The position numbers and the translations under genes were made by a program. A stretch of 64,000 nt of DNA from NCBI GenBank assembly GCA_037974665.1, contig CM075767.1:19050840-19114839 (forward strand). Reading direction: 5' to 3'. Shown piece by piece: positions 11,401 to 23,201 of the stretch. Origin of the DNA: Ehretia macrophylla (taxonomy: Eukaryota; Streptophyta; Magnoliopsida; Boraginales; Ehretiaceae). The notes beneath the pieces were generated by a model. That model saw only the letters and a list, made by a program, of their open reading frames with translations. It was not told where the DNA came from and did no database searches. Numbering within the stretch: position 1 is the first letter of the stretch; the number at the start of each line of letters is the position of its first letter.

Positions 11401-12453
11401 CCTCAATGTACTCTTATCTATTACCTTTTAAGCATAAGATAACTAGATTCATTTAAAAGAGAAAATGCTGTGGCCAGCCCAAAGAGCCAGAGAATAAATG
11501 GGTCTCAACACATATGTGTTGAACTCAATTATTGACCCAAAAGTTTAAACTATTGGATCTTGAGTCTACACATGTTTATTAATAACTCATTATTCTCTTA
11601 ATCTTTCTATGTGGAAAAAATCATTATCTTACTCTCTAGTTTACGATGTGAAACTCTTAACATAACCTTTTTTTTTCTGGTCAAATGCTTCATGTCTTGA
11701 ATCATGATGAGAAGACAAATTCAGGTTTTCTATGGACAAGGATCTAAGTGATTCCTTGCACAGATATACTTGTATTGATAATGTTTTACGTTATCTCTTT
11801 ACCCCTTGTTTGTAAGTATGATAAGGGGTTATATATTTTATTTCAAACAGTTCACATATACAATAAAAGCACTGTTATATAAGGGACGCGTGAAATATTG
11901 ATATATTGTAATGCTGTGAATAATTGCTTACCACAAGTAATAGGATGGCCCTGTTGCCTAAGTAATCGGAATCGAAGCGCAATAGCATAAATGTCATTAC
12001 CATCTTCTTCAAAGCATTCATGATAGAAATCATAAATGTATTTTAATGAGGCATCAATCTCGCTTCCGAAATGGTAAGACACCCCTAGGCGTTGGATGGC
12101 ATCAATCAACTCTAGCTTTTGCAAGGACTTAACTGGAGCTGCCAATAGCATTTTCCTCATCTCTTCTTTTAGTGGTTCATGTTCACTTTCTTCATGAGAA
12201 CCATATTCCTGTAACACGAACTTTACATATTTAATAGGGTAAACTGCGTTACGGGCTACTAAATTTGCATGAAGTTCGAGAACTTAATGAAAATGAATAA
12301 ATAACTAATATTCTTTACCGTGGGGCTAGAATCATATGAAAGGAATAAATCTCCCCAGATGCTTGGATGAAAATTTGCGGAACGTCGAGCAACCTCATGA
12401 CCAGAATTTTGATAAGAGAGAGGAACAGCTGAGGCAGGAAATTGAGCGTTCAT
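8490..12453 (-). CDS. TPS-a terpene (probably sesquiterpene) synthase, 7 exons, intact frame
   Basis: The exons, in transcript order, are 12319-12453, 11932-12208, 10815-11187, 10510-10728, 10159-10297, 9812-10060 and 8490-8783 (135, 277, 373, 219, 139, 249 and 294 nt). All have GT/AG borders, and they join into 561 codons with no stop. The protein has RR(x8)W at residues 23-33 and no plastid transit peptide ahead of it. DDIYD lies at 314-318, and the NSE/DTE metal site (N458, D459, S462, E466) is split by the last intron. These are the Mg2+ sites that bind the diphosphate of a prenyl substrate, so a cytosolic enzyme using farnesyl diphosphate is expected. The usual RDR loop reads R277-D-K279, and the residue before W336 is Ser instead of the common Arg. 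Length and exon sizes are typical of TPS-a. The product cannot be predicted. Confidence 0.9.
9256..9523. mobile_element. MITE with ~36-bp TIRs in TPS intron 6
   Basis: The left end, AGGATTAATATCACTTTTGG, is mirrored by the right end, whose reverse complement is AGGATTAATACCACTTTTGG. The inverted repeats run about 36 bp, and weaker pairing extends further in. The element is about 268 bp and non-coding. It lies in the last intron of the intact TPS gene and is absent from the duplicated intron at 5764-6570. A clear target duplication could not be fixed in the AT-rich flanks. A relative occurs at 50323-50838. Confidence 0.8.
10338..10496 (+). mobile_element. tRNA-derived SINE in TPS intron 4
   Basis: The sequence starts GCTCAATTGGTAAAAAT (A-box region) and has a B-box-like AGTTTGAGTCCTC about 40 bp later. 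It continues with the GGAGGTTTACTCGGTAG body seen in plant SINEs and ends near a T-rich tail. It is bounded by a perfect 12-bp duplication, GATTTGAATTAA, at 10326-10337 and 10497-10508. It is opposite in orientation to the TPS gene. The right-hand duplication abuts the exon 4 splice donor, so the insertion lies a few bases inside the intron. Confidence 0.82.
11323..11380. repeat. 29-bp tandem duplication in TPS intron 2
   Basis: Two adjacent copies (11323-11351 and 11352-11380) of a unit that starts TGCGTCAAGTATTTAG. It lies inside intron 2 with no visible effect on splice sites. Confidence 0.85.
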
Positions 12454-12527
12454 GTTTTAGTTGGCAGTTGAATACACTGAAAGTAAGTTACTTGGATATT
12501 CTACACATTTCGCTTGAGCGAATGCTA

Positions 12528-12535
12528 TATTTATA
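12528..12535 (-). promoter_or_regulatory. TATA box of the TPS gene
   Basis: TATAAATA on the minus strand, about 75 nt upstream of the ATG at 12453. This would give a 5' leader of roughly 45 nt, a normal spacing for a plant TPS promoter. A long-TIR transposon begins about 180 bp further upstream. Confidence 0.55.
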
Positions 12536-12717
12536 CTACGATTTTATGTCTAGGGTGGTTTCCGTCATCTTTATCTTCATAAAGGAGTTCTCTAGGGTGG
12601 ATTTTGAATTTTTCTTTTTTTGTCAATAAAAAATAGGAATTTCACTCATTAAAAAATTGGGGTCAAACACATAAATAGTCCCTAAAGTGTTAAAGTTTTA
12701 TTTTTTTATTTTAAAAT

Positions 12718-13580
12718 AATGCTATATACTATTTTAATTTTCTCTCCCTTATTTTTTTTCTCTATTTCTTATTAACGTTTTTTGTCAACATTTCTTATCA
12801 TCGTTTTCTCTCTCTTACAAATGTTTTCTTTTTATTAACACTTACCAAAAATCCCAAACAAAGTTTATTATTCTCTTCTATCGGTAATCATGTCCCTTTA
12901 CATCTCTTGGAAGTAATGGACTTAGTCCTGTCTATTATGAGACCATGCATCTGTGTATTTTTTTATTTATTTAATATCATTGGAAAAATCTTTCTCATAT
13001 CTGACAAAGTTTTATTTTTCATGCTTTTAAATTCTCAGTAACGAGAAATAGTTTCCTTTGAGGATGTGAATGCAAATGGTGATTGTAATTTGATTGGACA
13101 TATATATGTTTATATATTCTTGTCAAACTGCGATAATATATTTTGTAAAGTGTTTCAATTGATAAAAGAATAAATATATGTATGTAATAGTAGTGCAATT
13201 TAGCAGAAGAATATGCAGATGAACGGTAAAGATAATGTACCAATGTTAACAATCTCATTCATCTTTTACAACACTAATTCGTCAAAAAAAAGGGAATAAA
13301 TCAGAGAGGATGTAACAGTGAACAATAGAAGAGAATAATAAACTTTTTTTTGCTGAATTGGTTTGGGAATTTTTGGTTAGGGTTAGTAAGAAGAAAACAT
13401 TTGTAAGAGAGAGAAAACGATAGTAAGAAATGCTGACAAAAATTGTTAATAAGAGAGAGAAAAATAAATAAATAAAATAAGGGAGAGAAAAAAAGTTAAT
13501 TTGCCAACTTGGCATGCCATGTCAATATGTCAACTAAGAAGTGGTATAAAAGTGTGAAAAGTAAAGTGTTATATAGCATT
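12718..13580. mobile_element. Non-autonomous long-TIR (foldback/MULE-like) element
   Basis: The left part (12718-about 12890) and the right part (about 13310-13580) are inverted copies of each other. Shared landmarks are AATGCTATATA at the outer ends, TTCTCTCCCTTATT, TCGTTTTCTCTCTCTTACAA and AAGTTTATTATTCTCTTCTA. The left arm lacks about 60 bp present in the right arm. The roughly 420 bp between the arms has no coding. The outer borders are placed by the end of the inverted similarity; a target duplication is not clear. The element lies directly upstream of the TPS promoter. Confidence 0.75.
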
Positions 13581-13944
13581 ACTGTTTATTTTATTAACCT
13601 CACACCGCACTAACCCCACTACCATAGATGCAAATACTGATCTTCCAACTACCAAAAAAATTAACTCACTACTAGATAGAATCTCTCATAAACTGTTTAA
13701 AGTTATTCTCATAAGATTATAAATTTTCATCTTGGGACTTCAAGATCCTAGATTTTTTTTTTTTTTTTACTTTTACATGCCCTAGACTTTAGGGTCCTAG
13801 AGTTTCATAAGCATACAAATTCAATTTTTAGATGACGTTCCGTTAATCTCTCAATACAAATTTGACTTAGATGGTTTGATATTGCATGATCTTTATAAAA
13901 GAAGAGAGAGAGAGACAGAGAGAGAGTGTGTGTGTGAAGTGACT

Positions 13945-14378
13945 AAGGCTCTGTTTGTTTGTCGTAAAATATTTTTTCAAAAAATATTTTTTGAATTTTA
14001 CGGTGTTTGGTAACACCAGAAAATTAGTCAACTGTAAAATATTTTACTATAAAAAATTAAGGCTTCTTTTTTTAAGTTTTAGGTGTTTGGTAACACCGTA
14101 AAATATTTTTTGGTCAACAATTGCGGCTAGTACAAAATTTTATAAAATATTTTACGGGACTTTAGGAGAAAAAAATATTTTACGAAATTTACGATACATC
14201 TAAACACCAAAAAATATTTTCCAATAATCTATTTTCCGAAAAAATATTTTTCCCTAATAAGTTATTTTACGACAAATAAACCAAGTCCTGTAAAATATTT
14301 TATTTTTCAAGAAAAATATTTTTTGCAAAAAATATTTTACACAAACAAATTATTTTACGGCAAACAAACGGAACCTTA
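13945..14378. mobile_element. hAT-like MITE
   Basis: The left end AAGGCTCTGTTTGTTTG is matched by the inverted right end TAAGGTTCCGTTTGTTTG. The interior is built of repeated TAAAATATTTT and TTTTACGG words in both orientations, so it can fold back. The flanks AAGTGACT (13937-13944) and AAGTGAGA (14379-14386) agree at 6 of 8 positions, which fits an aged 8-bp hAT duplication. Non-coding. Confidence 0.75.
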
Positions 14379-14386
14379 AAGTGAGA

Positions 14387-15817
14387 GAGAGACTTCCATA
14401 AATGATCACATCTTGTACTCTTATTAAAATATAGGGTGTAAAAATTTTATATGAAAGTTTACCCACTAAACTAAATAAATTAGATAATATAGAGATTACT
14501 TGGGTAACTAAGCGTGAGATTTTTATGATTATATTATTTTCTCTTAGCAAAAAATTTGGCATCGTGTACGTTATGACCCAAGAAAGTTGGAGTCAATAAC
14601 ATTTTCTGAAAAAAAAAAATTTGAATCTAAATCATGATAGAAAATTGATTCGAAATAAGGAAAAAAAAAGAAAATCATGTATGATCAACCTTCTCGTTAT
14701 TAAACAACGGGTTATAAATCTTAAATTTTATCATGCAAGATGATTTCAATACTATGATAGTCCAAAAGAAAATTTCCAGATGATAGACTCAATCTTACGG
14801 TAGATTGATTAACAAGTAACAACTAATGAATATCTTCCAAATGCATGTTCGCATATTAACTTGACTCCATTAGCTATTTTAGATATCTAAATGGTCTACA
14901 GCATCTCAATTTTTAGATGGTCCCCAACTGTATTGATCAAAATTGGTAAGCCTATTATGTTCACAAATTGGTAAGCACATCATGTTGACTCTTGTTGCAT
15001 TATGAGTAGATATAAATTTGGCAAATAATCTTGGAGTGAAAAGTCACCAAATGTCTCCCACACGCTATCGGTGGACGGAGACCAATATCTACAGGTGTAC
15101 AAAAGCCAATGGATACTGTAGCAATTAATTGTTAATCGTTAGTTGCGTTTAACAACTGTTGATAAGGACACAAGTACACAACAACGGACAATACCACCTA
15201 AAAAGTCTGCATAACGACAGTCTAGTTGGGTCCATCAGTAATTTTCCTTGAAAACGTGCCCTGTTTTGAAAAGTTTTCAAACGTCAAAACGTGGATCATT
15301 GTACGTTTGTCACGTAGCAATATATATAAAATATGACAGAATTTGGTCTTCAATGCAAAAAATTTATTTAATTTATATTTTAGCTTCAATTATGAAAGAA
15401 GACCAAAAAGCCCTTCTATCAAACTTGATTATTATTTTTATATAATGCGAGAAGTTATTTTTCTTTTATTTTTTCAAATATTTCTCTCCATATTTTTTTA
15501 AAGTCTAATATTACACTCAAAATTTTTAAAAACTTAATGTTGCTCAACATAAACTAAACAGTCAACGACTTTTGTTTGACAACACTTCTAATAAAAACTA
15601 TACTTTAAAAGCTTTGCAATTCAAAAATTAAAATTTTACAATTAGACCAAATAGAGCTTTAATCTCGTGGTTCTTCTCCAAGAAATGTACGATCAATTTG
15701 AAATATTGTATGTCATTTGAACTTATTGAAGAAACAAATATAGTACCAATTTTATTGAAGAGGCGAAATATAATCAATTTGAATTCGGGACCGCTATTTG
15801 AAATCTTAGTGAAACAC
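14387..15817. other. Intergenic, nothing recognised
   Basis: AT-rich, with scattered homopolymers. No exon, RNA gene or element terminus can be supported. Confidence 0.4.
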
Positions 15818-15899
15818 TGGGAATTACACTTACTTATTTTTTAGTACAAGTAACTACAGGGTTTGCTATGAGCTTTTACTATCGTCCAACCGTTACTGA
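15818..15899 (+). pseudogene. petB: Plastid-derived scrap (petB fragment, NUPT)
   Basis: On the plus strand the stretch translates as [20 protein letters not shown] followed by RPTVTE. This matches the highly conserved chloroplast cytochrome b6 segment ([20 protein letters not shown], then RPTVTE). Only about 80 bp are homologous; both flanks are unrelated AT-rich nuclear DNA, and the frame does not continue. It is a short plastid-to-nucleus transfer with no function expected. Confidence 0.8.
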
Positions 15900-18800
15900 A
15901 CACTTAATTGGATTGAGCTTTGGTATGGAAACCTTGCATTTAAGATGCTAAATTAAAATTTTAATTTAAGCCAAAGGCTCGTAATAGCACTTAAAAGTCC
16001 AACATCACTATATATATAGAGATGGATCGGATCAAAATCATAAATTCAGAAATTTCTATTTTGTTGTCAGATTTTTATATGTGTTGACCTCGTAAATCAA
16101 ACCAAACTTGACGTGTAAAAGAAGAAAGGATTTGTGTAACATAGTACTTTACTTTAATTGTTGTTTAATGTAAGCAAAGGCATATGTAGCACGCGAGAGT
16201 CTAACTTTAATTGTTGCAATCTTTGGTTGAAGAATCTTTTGTAGATAATTCTGCCTGCTCTTCTTTCTCACTGATCTGCAAGCAATAGGCTGGTTCTTCT
16301 AATAACCTGATTTCTATTTCTCCGGAAGCTTTTCCGTAGAGTATGATAATGGCTGATGCCAGATTGGCGAGGGAATCCGCCTCTTCCTCTTATTCTTTTT
16401 TCTTTTTCGGTTGTTCTGTTTGGAGTCGTTCTTCAAAACGATTTCAAAATTGTGACGGCTGGTCCTTAAAATTTTTTATAATTGCATAATCGACCCCTAA
16501 GCTTTCATCAATAACCCAACCATCATTTAAGTGAAATAATTAGATTACAAAAATACCCTTCGGTACATCTTCCCAAGTCTGACTTTTCAGATTCCCTAAG
16601 CACCATGCCACATACTCTCCCCTCGCGTCACTTCACACTCTTCTTTTCCCCTCTCCCTCTCTCAATCACACTCTACTTTTTCTCTTGTTATGCAGACCAT
16701 GGCTATTTCAACTCTCAGTCCTTCTTCTTCCGCTTCCATCTCTTATTCTTCCTCTGTTGGTTTTCTTCCTCATCTCACTCTCTCTTGTTTCTCATAAAAT
16801 TGATCTCTGATTCACCTTTCTCGGGAACCATCATTCTCTGTTCATCAGAGAACAACCACGATTCGTTTCATCAGCAATGTAGACAATAAAAGTGAGTGTA
16901 TTTCTTTATATTTGTATTATATTTTTTCTTTGTTTATACCTAATTTATCTCCTAGATTTTTAATGAACCGTGTGTTTTTCACTTTGCAACTCCTCACTTT
17001 ATCTCATTCCTCACTAAACACCGATTCATTTGTGTCATTAACAAGTTGCTGGAAATGTGAGTTTTTTGTAATTTTTCTATATTTTATATTTTATTTGTGT
17101 TTTTAAACCATTTTATTTATTTTGATAATGAGCTAACTATTTAGTGTTCTTTTTCTTTCTTGTTCCTCTAAAAACACCAACGAATCAATGGATCCAGTGA
17201 ACTTTTGTTAGATCAAATTTTGATTGTTCATGTGCTCAGATTTCGACTATTAGTCTCATTAGATTTTGACGGTACAAATTGTAAATTTATTTATAATTTT
17301 GTATTTGTTTCATATATTTAATTTCTGATTTTTATTTTATACATCATGCCATATGAAAATGTTTATTGTCTTTGTGATTAGATTATCATAGCCATCGTGG
17401 GTGCCCAGATAGATGGGTTTGTTTGACTATGCTTTATATGTGTGCATGATGATGATGATGAAGCTTGGGAAAACCGCATTAAACCACAGGTGAATTTGAG
17501 CAACCCTGCATCTACAATCAAGTTGGGTTGAGACAAAATCTGTTTTTTGTTAATGGATTTTCCATGTTTGTTGATGATTGGTGGGATGTATTAAGATGAA
17601 AATTTTCATTTGTTACTACTGCTAGTGTAAAATTTGCGGATATTTGCTACATGCTTGAGGTGTTGGTATTTGCTGGTATTTTCTATAAAAACCCAATGGC
17701 CTTATTTTTATGTTGCACCTCGTTTTTAAGATCTAATGAAGAGATTTTTGCATTTTGCCTAGTTTTACGTAGCATTTCAAGTATCATGCTTGAGGTGTAA
17801 AATGCAACTTATAACGCTATGCAACTCGTGAAAAAAACTAATTATTCGCCTAAGTAAAGAAACTAATGTTAGCTACGTAAAGGAACATGACAAACAATTT
17901 AATTTTGCTAAGTCAAGAAGCTAAAAATTATTGCAAAAAATATTCACAAAGAATCTTCTTTGTGGTTTTATGTTGCACTTCTAGGCCATGTGTCTAAATT
18001 CAACAAGTAAAGGAAAATATGCTTGCAAGGCCAAATGAGAATTGGTTAGTACTTGTACATGGTTTTATGTTGTACTTCTGGACCTTATTTCGTAGAGGCA
18101 TTAAGGTTAGAATTGGTTAGTAGTTGGACAAATTTTTTGCATAGCCAAATTACCAAATTGATGAATTACCATAAAGCTCAAGTTCTTGGTGCCAACAAAC
18201 ATGATCAGTTAAAATGGAAAACAAAGCTCAAGTTCTGTGTGCCAACATCACACATGGATAATAACCATTGCATTCACATTATATTAGATTACATAATTAG
18301 TTTGGTTTTTGGTGTTAAACTTCATTTGAAGATCAACCCACAACCAAGGTAATGAATGACATTCAAAATAACATGAAAAAAATCTCATAATATCCACTCC
18401 ATTTCAACATTACGGCCCTTGTTTTTCATGGGATATTCAATTGTCTTCTTCTTGACTTCTTCTTTCAACACCATAAGGAACGTCCACAAGCCAGCGAACT
18501 TTAGCCAACAAAAATAAATAAATAAATAACTTAAAGAGATACAAACTTCAAGCATGAGCAGCAGTTTATATATAAAAAAATTACATAAAACAAAATTGGG
18601 AAGGGGTAAAAACAAAAGGTGGTGTGAAATAGGCATCACAACTAACAAAAAATGTAATATAGGTGAGCTAACAAAAAAAAAAAAAGTAGTTTGTGTATGT
18701 TACAACCAACAAAAACAGAAAAAGGAGGAGAAGAGGACCAAAAGTAACACATGTATTAAAAAACTAACGATAGAAAATAAATAGGAAAGGCAAAGAGCCT

Positions 18801-19549
18801 TACCTTGCATAAAGTGTTAATGAGAGATGGTGTTGTGTTGTATAGATTAAAAATTAAAAGTGGTAAAAATGTTATTGGTTAGTGGTATTTATAGATAGAT
18901 TTTGAAATTAGATGAATGAACTTAAAATTTTAGGATCGGAAAGTTCTCATGCATGAAGGTGTAAACCCATGAAGAAATATAATGGCAAAAGGAAAAAATG
19001 AAATATACCACAAAAAATTTCACCAAAATACTGGAAAACATAGCTGAAATATAGTGAAATATGCACAAACAACAAAAAAAAACATCTCAAATACATCAAA
19101 TATTGTAAACCCATGAAGGTGTAAACATAACATACCTCAAATACATAAAAGTAATACAAATATTTAAGAATCAGAAAGTTTTTATTCATGAAGGTGTAAA
19201 CATATGAAGAAATATAAGGGCAAAAGCAAAAAGGAAAAAGCCTTACTTAAAATATATAATATGTACTTATTAAATAGCAACATTCACCTTGCTTAGATTG
19301 TCTCTTTAATTGTGAAAATAAAAATGCAAATATCTAAAAAAGCTGTGGTTTAGAAGTATTTATAGATGGGTTTTGAGTTAAAAGAGGGAACATGAAAAAT
19401 TTGGAGGGAACTCGAAAATTTTGAAATAAGTTATTCTTGAAATTTTGGGGGGAAATTGAAATTTCGGGACACATAAATTTTGTACCATTTATTGTAAATT
19501 GTCTGCATAGATTTGTAAATTGCATATCATACCGCATAAATTAGTACAC
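15900..19549. other. Intergenic with short diffuse repeats
   Basis: No convincing gene. Open frames at 16605-16889 and 18053-18352 are low-complexity or repeat-derived. Weak local duplications occur: a phrase like TTTTATGTTGCACTTCT at about 17970 and again at about 18062, and a roughly 70-bp unit (GTTCTCATGCATGAAGGTGT / GTTTTTATTCATGAAGGTGT) at about 18940 and 19180. The part near 19000-19549 may be the 3' region of the FAR1-like pseudogene next to it. Confidence 0.4.
16159..16203 (+). repeat. 45-bp repeat, copy 1 of 2
   Basis: TTGTTTAATGTAAGCAAAGG and the following bases through GAGAGTCTA recur at 23157-23201 in the same orientation with about four to five differences. This copy is itself flanked on both sides by ACTTTAATTGTTG (16151 and 16204). 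Confidence 0.75.
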
Positions 19550-21258
19550 CTAAAAACGAAAAAGGTTATTTGTAACATGATAGGATGAACTCGAAGACTC
19601 GTTATCATTTTGGGAGCTGAAAATTTGGCCGATTCTGCTAGTTCCAATGAATCCATATCCCATACTACCAATAGTATTGTCATAGCCTACACCACTGCCA
19701 TTAACATTTCCATACGCAGTACCTTCAAAGGAAAAATTTTGGTTCGTTTGGCTATAATTATTTGAGCCATTAAAAAGGTTAGACGTATCATACGTTCGAG
19801 GATTGCGTTGTTTTTGACATGTGTTAGCTTGACGTCCAATTCTCCTACAATGTTTTAGCAATAATTAGTAAAACTCATAAATATATATACTTTTTTGGTG
19901 CAATGTGCCTTAAAATAATTTAATTGATGAATTATGTACCGGCATTTCGAACAATGTCTCGGTGCTTATTTGATCTAGGACTTCATCCTTCCTTTAGGCC
20001 ATGCAATTTGGGGATTTTTCTCATCAAATTGGGAAGATTGTGACAAATCGAGCTCGGTATTGTTTTCGTTCAACTCCATCATCCACAATTCCTTGGCACG
20101 AGTCGTTAGTTTTAAAACACCTTCATTCACCTCTTTATAACCTTGCTTCGTCTTTTTTCCATAAAAATTCATTTGAGTTGACTTCAATGTAAGGTCCCTG
20201 TGCCTTGCAATCTCAACTTCGTTGGTGGAAGAAGTTTTCAAACTTTTTTCGCGAAGGTCTTTACTTACCTCCGTGGACCAACGTTTATTTATGCAAGTTG
20301 ATGGGATCTCACCAAGGCCTTTGCATTTCATCACATATATCAAGTGCTTGCATGGTATCCCAGTAGACTCAAATATCAAACAATCACATGCGATGTCTAA
20401 AGTAACTGTGTTAAATGTCACAAAATGTAACAAACCTTGTAAGTGGCATCGAATATTAAAACATCGCCAAATACTTCAAACTCTTCCCTCAACTGCCCGT
20501 CGGTCCTGAACAACTTGTCCAATCGATTATTCTCGTCAACTGTGTACTGAAAATAGAAGAACGGATTAGAATCCATTTTACCATGCAAATACCCTAATAC
20601 AACATTGGCATCACCTATGGTAATTTCTGCTCGCTTGTCATGATCCATCATATTGTAAAGATCTTTCCTAGCGAATCCAACGCCATCATACCTACCTGCC
20701 TTTTGTGTGAATAGATCATACGTTCGACTGGAGCTTATTCCCACACGATTAAGAGAATGAGCTTGATCCCTATGACCATCATCTACACGTCGATGAGAAC
20801 GGAGCATTGGGACGCCGTAGCTAGGATCTAATTCATGATTGTGTTCCTTCACAAATTTGGTCACCTTGTAACAACTACGGATTCTATTCAACTTGATCCG
20901 AATTTGTGCTTTACAATCACATTTTGTCAAGCCCCTATGTTCCCGTTGTCGGTTTCACCTCTATGAACTCCTTCCTTCGCAAACTGGCACAAGAGCATGT
21001 GAACAATCTGACCACTATTTGATCACTGTTGTCTTTTTTATCGTCCACCTTCTAATGCTAAAACCATGCATGCGGGCATATTGATTGTAGAATAAATATG
21101 CTTCATTTTTCGGACTGAAAAATACGAGTAATGATGTCTTCTTCACTTAAATCCTTTAAATTCTCTACCTCATCATCATCAAGTGCTGGAATATTATCAT
21201 CACTGTCTGATTCTGTATTTTCGTGTATAGGCTCGTTGGTGTTCAGTTTTCCAAATGC
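19550..21258 (-). pseudogene. FAR1/FHY3-related (MULE-derived) gene, core deleted
   Basis: Minus-strand pieces appear in the order of a FAR1-type protein. First comes an acidic leader (about 21258-21110) and a disrupted FAR1 DNA-binding domain start. Next is the zinc-binding part CDCKAQIRIKLN...VKEHNHEL (20925-20830), then the first strand of the MULE DDE domain (DVLIFDATYK, about 20440). A SWIM zinc finger (CDCLIF...GIPCKHL, about 20385-20320) follows. Last is a Cys-rich C-terminus (RHCSKCR, then an intron, then RRIGRQANTC, 19945-19800). The transposase core between DATYK and the SWIM finger, normally a few hundred residues, is missing. Frames shift near 21080, 20930 and 19975. It is either a decayed FAR1-family host gene or a dead MULE; no terminal inverted repeats were found. 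Confidence 0.8.
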
Positions 21259-21417
21259 TAAAAATATATAAGATATGTATTATTTTAATCAAAAATATAT
21301 GTGTTTTACGGCTCAACATTTCCTATTTACGAAATTTTAACCATCGAATTATTAGAAAAAGACAATTTGAGAACTTGTAAAATCACTATAAATTACAATG
21401 ACATTTTCATATTTTGT

Positions 21418-22140
21418 GATACTAAACTTCAATAAATCAGTACTATTAATAAACATACGAAATATATCAGTATTTGCATGAAAAATACGTAAAATAATTT
21501 ATGGTGAAATTTTTATGTTTTATGATACTAAACTTCCATAAATGAATACTACTAATAAACATACGAAATATATCAGTATTCGTATGAAAAATACGTAAAA
21601 TAATTTACAGTGAAATTTTTATGTTTTATGATACTAAACTTCAATAAATCAATACTACTAATAAACATACGAAATATATAAGCATTTGTATGCAAAATAT
21701 GTAAAATGATTTACGATGAAGGTTTTATGTTTTATGATACTAAACTTCAATAAATCAATACTAATAAACATATAAAATATATCAGTGTTTGTATGAAAAA
21801 TACGTAAAATAATTTATGGTGAAGTTTTTATGTTTTCTGATACTAAACTTCAATATATCAATATTACTAATAAACATATGAAATATATAAGCATTTGTAT
21901 GTAAAATACGTAAAATGCTTTTACGATGAAATTTTTATGTTTTGTGATACTAAACTTTAATAAATTAATTCTATTAATAAACATATGAAATATATCAGTG
22001 TTTCTATGAAAAATACGTAAAATACTGTACGGTGAAGTTTTTATGTTTTGTGATATTAAACTTCAATAAATCAATACTATTAATAAACATACGAAATATA
22101 TCAATGTTTGTATGCAAAATATGTACAATACTTCTCTACT
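21418..22140. repeat. 106-bp tandem array (~7 copies)
   Basis: The phrase ACTAAACTTCAATAAAT recurs at 21421, 21527, 21633, 21739, 21842, 21949 and 22054, giving periods of 106, 106, 106, 103, 107 and 105 bp. Each unit carries a CGAAATATATCAG...GAAAAATACGTAAAAT segment. The array stands just 5' of the FAR1-like pseudogene on its strand. Copies differ at several positions, so it is not very recent. Confidence 0.92.
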
Positions 22141-22424
22141 TAAAATGAATAATATCAATGATAGATAAATAATATATACAAGAAGAGATTAATTTAACAT
22201 ACCGATTTTTACCTCAAGTAATAAGCTTTTGCACTCGGGAAACAAAAGATAAGTTTTGGATACTTTTTTTTTTCTTGACTATGTGCAAGCTTTTTTCTAC
22301 TTCTTCTACCTTTCAATATTTAACTATGCATTTTGATTTATATCATTAGATTTCAGATTGCATAGTATTGTCACATTTATTATTAGTGGTTATATTTCTT
22401 TTCAGATTAATTGTCTATTTCATA

Positions 22425-22970
22425 TCGAATTAAATGCAACTTTTTATCCTAGTATAGCTATTATCAATTACTTCTTCAAATTGAATTAAATGCAACTTTT
22501 ATCCTAATATAAGTATTTGTAGTTACTTTTTTTTGATTTAATCAAATAAAAAAAAATTATATAAAAACATAGCTGAAATACGTAATAGTGGGAAATTTTG
22601 TTTATTAACATCGACTTCAACATGTTAAACGTTATATTTACATCACATGACACCTATTTTATAACAAATAACCAAAAATATATCATGTATAGTACTGATT
22701 ATACTACTACTTATACACAATTTAATAAACTAATAAAAAAATAGACAAATCAGCCAAATGTGTCTTGAAAATCCGCACAAATTCAAATATCATAGCACTT
22801 TTATAGTCATCATTATATTTATATAAAATGACAACCATTCTATAACAAAAAAATAAAAAAGATATCATGTATGGTATATATTATATTGCTTTGTATACAA
22901 CTTTTTCATAAAATAAAAAAATAATAAAAGTCAAATCATGGCCTAGGGAATCTGCGCACAAAATCAAATC
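22425..22970. repeat. Two local tandem duplications
   Basis: A roughly 65-bp unit with GAATTAAATGCAACTTTT and ATCCTA(G/A)TATA is present twice at about 22425-22510. A roughly 180-bp unit with ATTCTATAACAAA...ATATCATGTATGGTAT follows twice at about 22640-22970, with moderate divergence. Neither has coding potential. Confidence 0.6.
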
Positions 22971-23156
22971 AGCTAGCCTTTGGTAGTTGTTGCATCAGAA
23001 GGGTAAATTCGTCCTTATCCCTATGTAGGATCGGAATGCAATTAACAAAAAATATTTGCATCAGTAATCCTAAAAACATCACATCGCCACATGTCATTAT
23101 TGGACTGGGACATTTCCCAACGTCCAAAGTACAAGGACGTTTGCAAGATTTTTCCT

Positions 23157-23201
23157 GTTGTTTAATGCAAGCGAAGGCATATGTAGGACGCGATAGTCTA
23201 T
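23157..23201 (+). repeat. 45-bp repeat, copy 2 of 2
   Basis: Second, same-orientation copy of the segment at 16159-16203, 7 kb away. It lies in otherwise unrecognised intergenic DNA; the span from 22971 to 24349 holds no gene I can support. Confidence 0.75.

Noticed and set aside
16605-16889. 94-codon plus-strand frame in intergenic DNA
   Set aside because: Phe/Ser/Leu-rich translation of pyrimidine-rich DNA, no motif, no splice or promoter support.
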